Shown here piece after piece: positions 17,976 through 26,344 of a stretch of DNA of 64,000 bases (position 1 is the first letter of the stretch; the number at the start of each line of letters is the position of its first letter). Below the pieces are notes generated by a model. It worked only from the letters and a program-made list of their open reading frames with translations, did no database searches and was not told the DNA's origin. The DNA is taken from contig NZ_CP157794.1 in assembly GCF_040111675.1 (NCBI RefSeq), forward strand, positions 620,001 to 684,000, given 5' to 3'. Made by a program: the position numbers and the translations under genes. This DNA is from Salinarimonas sp. Its GTDB lineage: Bacteria > Pseudomonadota > Alphaproteobacteria > Rhizobiales > Beijerinckiaceae.

Positions 17976-19448
17976 TCATGCCGCCGTCTCCGTACCCGTC
18001 GCGCTCTCGTCCGCCGGGCCGACCGGCAGGCGCACGATCACCCGCGTACCCTCGCCGGTGCGGCTCTCGACCCGGATCTGCCCGCCGAGATCGTCGAGGA
18101 GGCGCGTGACCATCCACAGCCCCAGCCCCTTCCCGCGACCCTTGCCGCGGCCTTCGCCCCGGGTCACCGGCGTCGTCGTGCGGCCGTCCGCGACGAAGGC
18201 GAGGACGTCGGCGGGCATGCCGCCGCCGGAATCGGCGACGGTGAAGCCGGTCGTGCCCGGCTCCTGCGCGACGGAGAGGCCGACCCGGCCGTTCTCGGGG
18301 GAGGCCTTGCAGGCGTTGAGCAGGAGGTTGAGGAGGACCTGCCTGAGCGCGTCCGCGTCCGCCGCGATCGGGCGCATGGCCTCGACGTCCCAGTCGAGCG
18401 CGATGTGCCGCCGGCGCGCCTCGGGCGCGACGAGGAGCTGGATGTCGAGCAGGTCCTCGCGGGAGAAGCGCATGCGCCCCGGCGCCGGGCGATAGGTCGA
18501 GAGCATGGCGTCGGCGACGCGCTCGATGGAGCGCAGGCCGCGCTCGATCAGGTCGAGCGTGTCGGCGCGCACCTCCGGCTTGTCGCCGAAGCGGCGCAGC
18601 GTCGAGACGCCGTTGAGGAGGCCCGCGAGGGGGTTGCGCACCTCGTGGGCGAGGCCGGCCGCGAGCTTGGCCAGCAGCGCGTCGCGCTCCTTCTCGCCGA
18701 GATCGGCGAGCGCCTGGTTGCGGGCCTCCTCCGCCGCGAGGCGCTTCGAGATGGCGTCGCGCAGGCGCGCGACCTCGGCGCTCGCGGGCTTCGCGGCGCC
18801 GTTCGCCGCGCCGGCCCCGGCGACCTCGCGGGCGAGCGCGTCGAGGGGCGCCACCGCGCGCCGGGTGAGGGCGAAGGTGAGGAGCGCGGCCAGCGTCGCG
18901 AGCCCGATGTCGATGACGATGGCCCAGGCCTCGTCGCGCGAGAGCTCGGCCGCGATGTCGCTGGCGTCGAGGGCGGCGACGAGCTCGAGCCGGGCGTCCT
19001 CCACCGCGAAGGCCCGCGCCACGATGGCGCGCACGCCGGGCTCGGCGCGGGTGAAGAGCGTCGCGCCCGGCGGCGCCTCGGCGATGGCGGCGAGGGCGCG
19101 GGCCATGTCCTCCCCGCCGGGCTCGCCGTGGGAGACGGAGCGCAGGACGCCGTCCGGGCCGCGCCAGCGGGCGACGAGGCTCTCCTCGACCAGCGTCTCG
19201 CGAATGGCGAGCGGATCGTCGAGGAGGGCTGCGAGGGCGTCCTCGCCCTCGTCGAGGCGCGGGGCGACGACGCCGGCGAGCGCGTTCAGGAAGATCGTCG
19301 CCTTGGCCTCGAGCGCGCGGATCTCCCGGCTCTCGAGGATGGCGAGGCCGACCTGCGTCGTGCCGACCGCCACGACGAACATGGTGATCGACACGCCGAG
19401 CGGCAGGAGCAGCGTCAGCGGCCAGCGGCGGGAGGAGGCGATGCGCAT
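17976..19448 (-). CDS. Membrane sensor histidine kinase
   Basis: A 490-residue kinase with an N-terminal membrane helix (about 11-35), a periplasmic sensor of roughly 135 residues, a second helix (about 173-195), and then a HisKA dimerisation domain with phosphorylatable His268 in LAHEVRNPLAG. The ATP-binding domain has the N box LLNLLLNACKA, the G1 box VADSGGGMP, and G2 GKGLGLWMV. A Gly/Lys/Arg-rich insertion (TRGEGRGKGRGKGLG) sits in the ATP lid. The signal is unknown. It starts 42 bp after the mrpG-like gene and probably belongs to the same transcript, so it may sense ion or pH stress (inference). Its former partner gene is now beyond the IS110 element. Confidence 0.92.
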   Translation of the reverse strand: MRIASSRRWPLTLLLPLGVSITMFVVAVGTTQVGLAILESREIRALEAKATIFLNALAGVVAPRLDEGEDALAALLDDPLAIRETLVEESLVARWRGPDGVLRSVSHGEPGGEDMARALAAIAEAPPGATLFTRAEPGVRAIVARAFAVEDARLELVAALDASDIAAELSRDEAWAIVIDIGLATLAALLTFALTRRAVAPLDALAREVAGAGAANGAAKPASAEVARLRDAISKRLAAEEARNQALADLGEKERDALLAKLAAGLAHEVRNPLAGLLNGVSTLRRFGDKPEVRADTLDLIERGLRSIERVADAMLSTYRPAPGRMRFSREDLLDIQLLVAPEARRRHIALDWDVEAMRPIAADADALRQVLLNLLLNACKASPENGRVGLSVAQEPGTTGFTVADSGGGMPADVLAFVADGRTTTPVTRGEGRGKGRGKGLGLWMVTRLLDDLGGQIRVESRTGEGTRVIVRLPVGPADESATGTETAA

Positions 19449-19490
19449 GGCGCCGTTCTACCAGCCCGCCGCGTCGCTGTCGCGGCCTCG

Positions 19491-20738
19491 TCAGACCAGC
19501 ACGTCGCCGCGCCAGCCGGGGATGAGCGCGTCCTGCCAGAAGCCGCCGTAGGCGCAGGCCCGCTTGGGCAGGTCCGGCATCACCACCGCGGCCGCGTCGG
19601 CGTAGCGCGCGGGGAGCATGGCGCCCTTGGTCGCCTTCGGCCGGTGGACGTGCGTGACCGCGGCGCGGGCGTCCGCCGCCACGGCGGCGAGGGCGTCGAT
19701 CTGCTCGCGGCTCGCCGGGCCGACGACGGTGACGGTCTCGACCGGCCACAGCCGCGTGTTCAACGCCCAGGCGGCGAGGCGCTGGGCGCGCCGCGAGCCG
19801 TCGTGCACGACCGCGATCCGCTTGCGCGCCGCGTCCTCCTCGCAGCCGACGAACAGGGTCGGGCCCTCGTGCTTGCGGGCCACCATGAACAGCTTGTCGG
19901 CGAGGCGCTCCTCGAACACGGGCAGCGTCACGCCCGCGCCGTGATGGCACCAGCCGTCGGCGGGCAGCACGAGCAGCTCCCGCCCCTCGGCGGAGAGCGC
20001 CGGGATCAGCGCGAGCGGATCGCCCTCCTCGTAGGCCAGCGCCAGCGGATGGGGGCTGCCGTCGGTCTCCCGGCGCATCTCCTCGATGGCGGAGGCGAGC
20101 TTCGTGCGGATGACGTCGCGGGCGTCCGGGACGCGGGCGCTCTCGACGCAGTCGCGGTCGATCACGGCCACCGCGGTGAGCGGGGCTCGGCGAGGGCCGG
20201 CGAGCTTCAGGGCGCGGCGGGTGACGAGGCCGGCATGCGGCGCGATCACGGCGAAGCGCACGCCGTCGAAGCCCGAATCGTAGGGCTCCTCCTCGAGCGC
20301 GGCGACGGCGTCGCGCAGCCGCTCCGGCGGCGGGGCCGGGACCGCGGTCTCGGCCGCGGCGACGGGGGAGGGGGCGACGAAGCCCAGCAGCGTGCGCTCC
20401 TCGAGCGGCTGCGTCGCGCGCGGCAGCACGCCGGCGAGCGCGTCCTCCCGCGAGCGCAGGGGCGCGCCGGAGACGTAGGCGGCGCGGCCGAGCAGGTGGC
20501 CCGCCACAGGCATCGTGCCGATCAGGAAGATCAGCGTCAGGAAGGCCACGATGGTCGCGTCCATCGAGCCCTTGGTCAGCATCACGCCGAGAAGGACGAG
20601 GCCGGCGCCGAGCGTGCCGGCCTTGGTCGCGGCGTGCATGCGCTGGAACGGGTCCTCGAAGCGCAGGACGCCGATGGTCGCGACGACGAGGAAGCCCGTG
20701 CCGACGAGCTTGAGGGCGAGAGCGAGGAGGGCGGTCAT
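19491..20738 (-). CDS. mrpG: MrpG-like Na+/H+ antiporter subunit fused to UspA-like domains
   Basis: A 415-residue protein, over three times the usual length of MrpG. Residues 1 to about 95 are a normal three-helix MrpG/MnhG domain (VGTGFLVVATIGVLRFEDPF, RMHAATKAGTLGAGLVLLGV). A Pro/Ala-rich linker follows, then about 255 soluble residues. These look like two universal-stress-protein-type repeats, each opening with a strand and helix (RFAVIAPHAGLVTRRALKLA at about 162; RKRIAVVHDGSRRAQRLAAW further on) and containing ELLVLPADGW. There is no frameshift: the frame is continuous. It overlaps mrpF by 4 bp and ends the mrp operon. The soluble part may sense a ligand or nucleotide on the cytoplasmic side (inference). 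Confidence 0.85.
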   Translation of the reverse strand: MTALLALALKLVGTGFLVVATIGVLRFEDPFQRMHAATKAGTLGAGLVLLGVMLTKGSMDATIVAFLTLIFLIGTMPVAGHLLGRAAYVSGAPLRSREDALAGVLPRATQPLEERTLLGFVAPSPVAAAETAVPAPPPERLRDAVAALEEEPYDSGFDGVRFAVIAPHAGLVTRRALKLAGPRRAPLTAVAVIDRDCVESARVPDARDVIRTKLASAIEEMRRETDGSPHPLALAYEEGDPLALIPALSAEGRELLVLPADGWCHHGAGVTLPVFEERLADKLFMVARKHEGPTLFVGCEEDAARKRIAVVHDGSRRAQRLAAWALNTRLWPVETVTVVGPASREQIDALAAVAADARAAVTHVHRPKATKGAMLPARYADAAAVVMPDLPKRACAYGGFWQDALIPGWRGDVLV

Positions 20739-21028
20739 GACGTCTCCCTTTCCTTCTTCTCGAGGAAGGCCGCGAAGGCGATGGTCGCGACGAAGGCGAT
20801 GAGCGCGAGGCCCAGCCCCACGTCCAGGAATTCCCGCCGCCCGGTGACGACGGCGGTGAGCGCGCAGGCCGCGACCGCGATGCCGGTGAGCATGTCGAGC
20901 GCGACGAAGCGGTCGGCGTAGCCGGGCCCGACGATCATGCGGAAGGCGGCGCCCGCGATGGCGAGCGCGAGCACCACCGTGAGCGCGAGCGCGACGGTGG
21001 TGACGGCGGCGTCGAGTGTCTCGATCAT
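20735..21028 (-). CDS. mrpF: Mrp antiporter subunit F
   Basis: A 97-residue protein with three membrane helices. The MrpF/PhaF signature FRMIVGPGYADRFVALDML lies between the first and second helix, with a conserved aspartate in the helix segment. It is one of the small subunits of the multi-subunit Na+/H+ antiporter. Its ATG overlaps the mrpE stop and its stop overlaps the mrpG start (ATGA at both joints), so stoichiometry is probably set by coupled translation. Confidence 0.93.
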   Translation of the reverse strand: MIETLDAAVTTVALALTVVLALAIAGAAFRMIVGPGYADRFVALDMLTGIAVAACALTAVVTGRREFLDVGLGLALIAFVATIAFAAFLEKKERETS

Positions 21029-21369
21029 CCCTCGATCCTCCTGATCAGCCGCTCGAACGTGCCCTTGATGTCCGCGACGACGGCGTCGGCGGAGGGGCTG
21101 TCGAGGACGTGGACGTAGAGCGTGTCCCGGCTCTCCGAGACGTGCAGCGAGGTGGTGCCCGGCGTGAGCGTCACCAGGTTCGCCAGCGTCGCGATGCCGA
21201 GATCGGTCTTGAGCGCGATCGGCACCGCGACCACGGCGGGCTGGACCGCCATCTTCGGCGACAGCACCGCGCCGGCGACGCGAGTCGCCGACTTCACGAG
21301 CTCGACCAGGAAGGTCACGAGCAGCTGCGCGAAGGCGACGATCCGGGAGGGGGAGAGGAGGAAGCTCAT
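21025..21369 (-). CDS. mrpE: Mrp antiporter subunit E (short form)
   Basis: A 114-residue MrpE. The conserved C-terminal region is present (LANLVTLTPGTTSLHVSES, LYVHVLDS), but the protein is clearly shorter than the usual 155-165 residues: the first membrane hairpin of the family is missing and the chain begins with a single helix (IVAFAQLLVTFLVELV). The ATG at 21369 overlaps the mrpD stop, so extending the frame upstream would run into mrpD. Whether this short form is functional or compensated elsewhere cannot be seen here. Confidence 0.88.
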   Translation of the reverse strand: MSFLLSPSRIVAFAQLLVTFLVELVKSATRVAGAVLSPKMAVQPAVVAVPIALKTDLGIATLANLVTLTPGTTSLHVSESRDTLYVHVLDSPSADAVVADIKGTFERLIRRIEG

Positions 21370-22928
21370 TCGACGGCTCCTTCGACGGGCGGGATGGTCC
21401 CCGGCAGACTCGTCTCGGCGGCCTGCACCGGCGCCTCTCCGGGGAAGACGGCGGCGATGTAGTCGGCGGGGTCGACGAGGATGGCGCTGGCGCTGCGGGC
21501 GTACTCGACGAAGGGATCGGCGAAGAGGCCGATCGTCAGCGTCACCGCGCCGAGCAGGACGATCGGCACGACGAAGGCGACCGGCACCGTGCGCGGCGCG
21601 GCGCGCACGAGGACGGGCTTCTTCCAGAAGGCCTCCATCCAGATCTTCGACATCGAGAACAGCGTCAGCGCGCCGACGAGGAGCGCCACGGCGGCGAGCC
21701 ACCAGACCTCCTCGCGCAAGCTCGCGTCGATGACGAGGAACTTCGCCCAGAAGCCCGAGAGCGGCGGCAGGCCGGCGAGCGAAAGCGCCGGGATCAGGAA
21801 CAGCACCGCGAGCCAGGGGTGGGACTTGAGCAGGCCCCCCGCCTTGCGCAGGTCGTCGGTCCCCGCCGCCTTGCGGATCGCGCCCGCGAGCAGGAACAGG
21901 TTCGCCTTCACGATGATGTGGTGGACGATGTAGAAGACCGCGCCGGCGATGGCGACGGGCGTCGCGATGGCGAGCCCCATCAGCATGTAGCCGATCTGGC
22001 TGATGATGTGGAAGGACAGGATCCGGCGCACGTTCCACTGGATCGCCGCGCCGAACACGCCGGTGATCATCGTCAGCGCCGCGACGACGGCGACGATCTC
22101 GCGCAGGCCCCCGCCCTCCATCTCGAACATGAGCGTGAAGACGCGGAAGGCCGCGTAGACGCCGACCTTGGTGAGCAGCCCCGCGAACAGGGCCGAGATC
22201 GCGATCGGCGCGGTGTGGTAGCTCGCCGGCAGCCAGAAGAAGAGCGGGAAGACGCCCGCCTTGATGCCGAAGGCGGCGAGGAACAAGAGCGCCGAGGCGG
22301 TCAGCCCGGGCGACATCTCCATCTGCGGCAGGATGCGCGCGAGATCGGCCATGTTCAGCGTGCCGGTCGCGCCGTAGAGCAGCGCCACCGCGATCAGGAA
22401 GAGGATCGTGCCGAACAGGTTCATGGCGGCGTATTTCAGCGCGCCGTCGATCTGCGCCCGCCCGCGCTGGACCACCAGCAGGCCGAGCGTGGTGATCAGC
22501 ATCACCTCGAACCAGACGTACAGGTTGAAGATGTCGCCGGTGAGGAAGGCGCCGTTCACGCCCGCGATCAGCCCGTGGAAGAGCGGGTGGAAGCCGTTGC
22601 GCTCGTGCCGCGGGCGGATGTCGGAGAGCGCGAAGATCCCCACCGCGAAGGCGAGCACGCCCGAGATCGCGATCATCGCCGCAGACAGCGGATCGGCCAC
22701 GAAGGTGATGCCGAAGGGCGCGGCCCAGTCGCCGAACTGCTTGGCGATCACGCCCTCGCCCATCACCGCGGCGGTGAGCGCGAGCGAGGCGACGAGCAGC
22801 AGCGTGAGGCTCGCCATCCCGATCCAGCGCTGCGCCGCCGGGCTGCGCCACAGCGCGGCCGTGATCGCGGCGGTCGCGATCGGGATCAGGACCGGCCAGA
22901 GGACGAGGAGGGTGGCGGCGTCAGCCAT
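21366..22928 (-). CDS. mrpD: Mrp antiporter subunit D
   Basis: A 520-residue polytopic protein of the complex I NuoN/L/M-type antiporter family, with about fourteen helices. Hallmarks are FNLYVWFEVMLITTLGLLVV, YAAMNLFGTILFLIAVALLYG, the lysine-containing helix LTKVGVYAAFRVFTLMF, and FHIISQIGYMLMGLA. In Mrp complexes MrpD, with MrpA, carries the proton-conducting channel. The normal length and intact charged residues suggest a working subunit. It overlaps mrpC by 8 bp and mrpE by 4 bp. Confidence 0.95.
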   Translation of the reverse strand: MADAATLLVLWPVLIPIATAAITAALWRSPAAQRWIGMASLTLLLVASLALTAAVMGEGVIAKQFGDWAAPFGITFVADPLSAAMIAISGVLAFAVGIFALSDIRPRHERNGFHPLFHGLIAGVNGAFLTGDIFNLYVWFEVMLITTLGLLVVQRGRAQIDGALKYAAMNLFGTILFLIAVALLYGATGTLNMADLARILPQMEMSPGLTASALLFLAAFGIKAGVFPLFFWLPASYHTAPIAISALFAGLLTKVGVYAAFRVFTLMFEMEGGGLREIVAVVAALTMITGVFGAAIQWNVRRILSFHIISQIGYMLMGLAIATPVAIAGAVFYIVHHIIVKANLFLLAGAIRKAAGTDDLRKAGGLLKSHPWLAVLFLIPALSLAGLPPLSGFWAKFLVIDASLREEVWWLAAVALLVGALTLFSMSKIWMEAFWKKPVLVRAAPRTVPVAFVVPIVLLGAVTLTIGLFADPFVEYARSASAILVDPADYIAAVFPGEAPVQAAETSLPGTIPPVEGAVE

Positions 22929-23316
22929 GGTTCTTCACCGGCGTGGAAAGAGGAAGGTCCGGGGCGCCGAGGCGCTCGGCGTCCTGCATCTCGCGCACGT
23001 CGAGCGTGCCGAGGCTGCGATAGGCCTTGAGCGCCAGCGCGATCGCGAAGGCGGTGAGCGCGAAGCCGATGACGATGGCGGTGAGCACCAGCGCCTGCGG
23101 CAGGGAGTTCGCGGCGTCGGCCGCGAGCGCGTCCGCGCCCTGGGGGATCACCGGCGGCGTGGTCGCGCCGATGCGGCCCGAGAAGAAGATCAGGAAGATC
23201 GCGCCGTTGGTCAGCAGCGTGAGCCCCAGGATCATGCGCACCGCGTGGCGCGAGAGCATCATGTAGAGGCCGCAGCCGACATAGGCCGCGATGGTGAGCG
23301 CGTAGACCAGCGTCAT
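22921..23316 (-). CDS. mrpC: Mrp antiporter subunit C
   Basis: A 131-residue NuoK-like protein with three membrane helices. Typical elements are [35 protein letters not shown] and [20 protein letters not shown]. The last 30 residues form a polar tail. MrpC packs between MrpA and MrpD in the antiporter. The ATG at 23316 overlaps the mrpB stop by 4 bp; the gene is preceded by a GAGGA ribosome site within mrpB. Confidence 0.94.
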   Translation of the reverse strand: MTLVYALTIAAYVGCGLYMMLSRHAVRMILGLTLLTNGAIFLIFFSGRIGATTPPVIPQGADALAADAANSLPQALVLTAIVIGFALTAFAIALALKAYRSLGTLDVREMQDAERLGAPDLPLSTPVKNHG

Positions 23317-23720
23317 GCCGGGTCCTCCTCGTAGAGCCGGAACATGAAGGAGAGGACCCCGCCGACGACGACCATGTAGACGCCGAGGTCGAAGACGATC
23401 GTGGTGCCGAGCTTGACGCCCGCGAGCGAGCCCCACTGGTGGGTGAGGAAGGACGCGTCCGTGACGATGCCCGGCACGCCGGAGACGAAGGCGAGGGCGA
23501 GGCCGAGCCCCATCACCACGACGGGGTGCAGCACGAGCGTGCGCCGCGCCGTCTCGACGCCGGCGGCGAGCATCAGCGTCGCGAAGCCGGCCGCGCCGAC
23601 GAGGCCGCCGATGAAGCCGCCGCCGGGCTCGTTGTGGCCGCGCAGCAGCACCCAGACCGAGCCGGCGAGCATGATGGCGAAGAAGATCCGCGCCACCGCG
23701 GTGAGGATGAGGGAGCGCAT
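23313..23720 (-). CDS. mrpB: Mrp antiporter subunit B
   Basis: A 135-residue MnhB-family membrane protein with four helices. The motif [20 protein letters not shown], conserved in MrpB and in the MrpA C-terminal region, is clear. Many alphaproteobacteria have mrpA and mrpB fused (group 2 systems); here they are separate genes, giving a seven-gene arrangement. It begins 4 bp downstream of mrpA and overlaps mrpC. Confidence 0.94.
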   Translation of the reverse strand: MRSLILTAVARIFFAIMLAGSVWVLLRGHNEPGGGFIGGLVGAAGFATLMLAAGVETARRTLVLHPVVVMGLGLALAFVSGVPGIVTDASFLTHQWGSLAGVKLGTTIVFDLGVYMVVVGGVLSFMFRLYEEDPA

Positions 23721-23723
23721 GGA

Positions 23724-26048
23724 TCAGACCTCCTTGCGGGGGCGCTTCGCCGACGCGCCCGTGCGCAGCAGCGCCCAGGCGCCGAGCGCCGCGAAGGCGA
23801 CGACCGCGATCTCGCCGAACGTGTCGAGGGCGCGGAAATCGACGAGGATGACGTTGACGACGTTGCGGCCGAAGCCCTCCGGCACCGAGGTGACGGCGAA
23901 GTACTCGGTCAGCTCCGGGTTGAAGGGCTTGGCCGCGATCCACAGCGTCGCGACGAGCACGCAGGCCGCGAAGGCGGCCGACACGGCCCCGTCGAGCCAG
24001 CGCTCGCCCCGGGTGCGCGAGGACCTCGCCACGATCGGCAGCTTGAGCAGCACCGCCATCACGATGACGACGAACAGCGTCTCGACCGAGAACTGGGTCA
24101 GCGCCAGGTCCGGTCCGCCGTTGAGCAGGAAGACCAGCGCCAGCCCGTAGCCCGACAGGCCCACCGCCACGATCGCCGAGACGAGCGAGGGCACGGCGGC
24201 CGCGACGACGCAGCCCGCGACGATCAGCGCGCAGACGACGAGGAGATAGGGCCGCACCGGCTCGCCCGCGACCGCCGGCAGCAGCGGTCCCTCGCCGACG
24301 AGGAGCCCGTAGGCGAGGAGGCCCGTGACCGAGGCCGACACGACGGCCGCGTAGATCCGCAGGTCCCCGTTCTGGAGCACCTTCGTCGACCAGCGGGCCA
24401 GCGCCATCGTGCGGTCGAGCACGAGGTCGTAGCCGCGATCGAGGAAGACCTCGTCGAACGCGCGCCGGCGGCGCAGCGCGACGTGGATCGGGTCCCAGAA
24501 CCAGGCCAGCGTGACGCCGAGCGCGACGACGAGGCCCGAGAGCGCCAGCATCGGCGTGAAGCCGTGCCAGAGCTTGAACGACACCTCGAACGGCGCCCCC
24601 GCGATGGCGATCGCGGCCGGCGTGATCAGCGCGTAGGCGACGAGCGAGGGCACGAGGCCGAAGGCGACGCCCGTGACCGCGAGCAGGATCGGGCCGACGA
24701 TCATCCCCGGCTGCTCGCCGTGCTCGACCTCGAACGGCTTCTTCGCCCGCCCGAAGAAGGGCTTGAGCGCGAGCACGCCGGCCACCGCCACCATCACCGC
24801 GTTGACGAGGACGCCGATGATCACGGCGATCGTGTCCAGCGAGGATTCGAGCTTGGCCTCGAACAGGTACTCCTTCGAGATGAAGCCGATGAAGGGCGGC
24901 AGGCCCGCCATCGAGAACGAGGCGAGGACCGTCGCCGCCGCGGTCAGCGGCAGGAGCTTCGCGAGGCCGCCGAGCGCGCGCAGCCGCGTTTCGTGGGTCG
25001 CGTGGATGACGATGCCCGCGCAGAAGAACAGCGTCGCCTTGTAGAGCGCGTGCGCCAGGATGAAGCCGACCACCGCCACCGACGAGACCGGCCCGTCGAG
25101 CCCGATCAGCATGACGAGCGTGCCGAGCGAGGCCACCGTCGAGTAGGCGAGCACGGCCTTGAGCTCGATGGCGCGCAGCGCCTGCACCGCGGCGATGAGC
25201 ATGGTCAGCCCGCCGAAGGCGACGAGCGTCGCGCCGACCCAGGGCGCGCCGGCGAAGACCGGGTCGAGCCGCGCCAGCAGGTAGACGCCGAGCTTCACCA
25301 TGGTGGCCGAGTGCAGGTAGGCCGAGGCCGGGGTGGGCGCCTTCATGGCGTTGGGCAGCCAGAAGTGGAAGGGGAACTGCGCCGACTTGGTGAAGGCGCC
25401 GATCAGCACGCAGGCCACGATCGCCGGCAGGAGCGGGCTCTCGAGCACCGGCGCCGGGTTCGCGGTGATGGCCGCGAGCGAGAAGGTGCCGGCCTCGACG
25501 CCGATCAGGATGATGCCGGCCAGCAGCGCCAGCCCGCCGCCCGCGGTGACCAGGAGCGACTGGAGCGCGGCCTTGCGCGCCTTCTCGTCCTCGCTCTGGA
25601 AGCCGACGAGGAGGAACGAGAGCAGGCTCGTCATCTCCCAGAACACGAACAGCGAGACGAGGTTGTCCGCGGAGACCGTGGCCAGCATCGCCGTCATGAA
25701 CATCAGGATGTAGAAGAGGAACTGCGCCCGCGCGAAGGGCGGCTTTCCGCTCATGTAGGACGACGCGTAGAGCGTCACGAACGTCCCGATGCCGGTGATG
25801 AGCAGCGCGAAGAGCAGCGAGAAGCCGTCCAGCCGGAAGGTCAGGTCGATGCCGAGCGAGGGCACCCACGAGACGACATCGACGATCGGCGCCACGCCGA
25901 CCGCGCCGATCTGCGCGAAGAAGTAGGCGAAGAGCGCGGCGGGCAGCGCCGCGGCGATCCAGCCGCCGGCGGCCCCGGTCCGCGCCACGACGAAGGGCGC
26001 GGCGATCGAGCCGGCGAGGCTGACGAGAAGGACGGTCGAGAGGTCCAC
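23724..26048 (-). CDS. mrpA: Mrp antiporter subunit A
   Basis: A 774-residue NuoL-like subunit with roughly twenty helices. Conserved stretches include MFMTAMLATVSADNLVSLFV, FWEMTSLLSFLLVGF, IGAFTKSAQFPFHFWLPNAM, TPASAYLHSATMVKLGVYLL and FSMAGLPPFIGFISKEYL. A MnhA-type C-terminal region (LTQFSVETLFVVIVMAVL) precedes the end. It is the first gene of mrpABCDEFG, which exchanges cytoplasmic Na+ for external H+ and supports growth in salt and alkali. Its promoter should lie in 26049-26344. The IS256-family element starts 297 bp upstream. Confidence 0.95.
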   Translation of the reverse strand: MDLSTVLLVSLAGSIAAPFVVARTGAAGGWIAAALPAALFAYFFAQIGAVGVAPIVDVVSWVPSLGIDLTFRLDGFSLLFALLITGIGTFVTLYASSYMSGKPPFARAQFLFYILMFMTAMLATVSADNLVSLFVFWEMTSLLSFLLVGFQSEDEKARKAALQSLLVTAGGGLALLAGIILIGVEAGTFSLAAITANPAPVLESPLLPAIVACVLIGAFTKSAQFPFHFWLPNAMKAPTPASAYLHSATMVKLGVYLLARLDPVFAGAPWVGATLVAFGGLTMLIAAVQALRAIELKAVLAYSTVASLGTLVMLIGLDGPVSSVAVVGFILAHALYKATLFFCAGIVIHATHETRLRALGGLAKLLPLTAAATVLASFSMAGLPPFIGFISKEYLFEAKLESSLDTIAVIIGVLVNAVMVAVAGVLALKPFFGRAKKPFEVEHGEQPGMIVGPILLAVTGVAFGLVPSLVAYALITPAAIAIAGAPFEVSFKLWHGFTPMLALSGLVVALGVTLAWFWDPIHVALRRRRAFDEVFLDRGYDLVLDRTMALARWSTKVLQNGDLRIYAAVVSASVTGLLAYGLLVGEGPLLPAVAGEPVRPYLLVVCALIVAGCVVAAAVPSLVSAIVAVGLSGYGLALVFLLNGGPDLALTQFSVETLFVVIVMAVLLKLPIVARSSRTRGERWLDGAVSAAFAACVLVATLWIAAKPFNPELTEYFAVTSVPEGFGRNVVNVILVDFRALDTFGEIAVVAFAALGAWALLRTGASAKRPRKEV

Positions 26049-26344
26049 GAGCAGAGCTCCTCCGTGAATTCACGGATGGCGTCTGCAGGGGGCGTGCCAG
26101 ATGGCTAAGGGGTTGATTTCGCTGGGGTTCAGGTTCGCTTTACCATAGGGGCGTCCAGGTTTCCGGACGCCGGTTCGCCGCCGACGTTCGGATTTCCGGA
26201 CGTGGGGTCTCGGCTCGCGGGGTGACGCGTACCACTCCTGTCATCCCCGGCCGGAGCGCCGTCAGGCGCGCAGGGGACCCAGCGCGAAAAGCGCGCCGCA
26301 GGCGCGCCGCATGCCGCCGACCAGGCGGCTGGTCGAGTTACGTC
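26049..26344. other. Region upstream of mrpA, with extragenic repeat
   Basis: A non-coding stretch of about 296 bp holding the presumed mrpA promoter and, at 26237-26256, one arm of an extragenic repeat (see 27838-27857). A second, GC-rich dyad follows (GCGCG around 26275-26310). I see no gene here; the short frames have no ribosome sites or recognisable products. Confidence 0.5.
26237..26256 (+). repeat. Extragenic repeat, left inverted copy
   Basis: CCTGTCATCCCCGGCCGGAG occurs here and as its exact reverse complement at 27838-27857, on either side of the IS256-family element. GTCATCCCCGG-type sequences are common dispersed extragenic repeats in alphaproteobacteria. The two arms may be one long palindrome into which the IS inserted, or two separate repeats. 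Confidence 0.65.

Noticed and set aside
17715..20921. Plus-strand open frame of over 1000 codons
   Set aside because: It lies opposite the kinase and mrp genes; long antisense frames are common in GC-rich DNA and its translation is low-complexity.
23439..26108. Plus-strand open frame of nearly 900 codons
   Set aside because: Exact shadow of mrpA/mrpB on the other strand, dominated by Arg, Glu and Asp repeats typical of such shadows.
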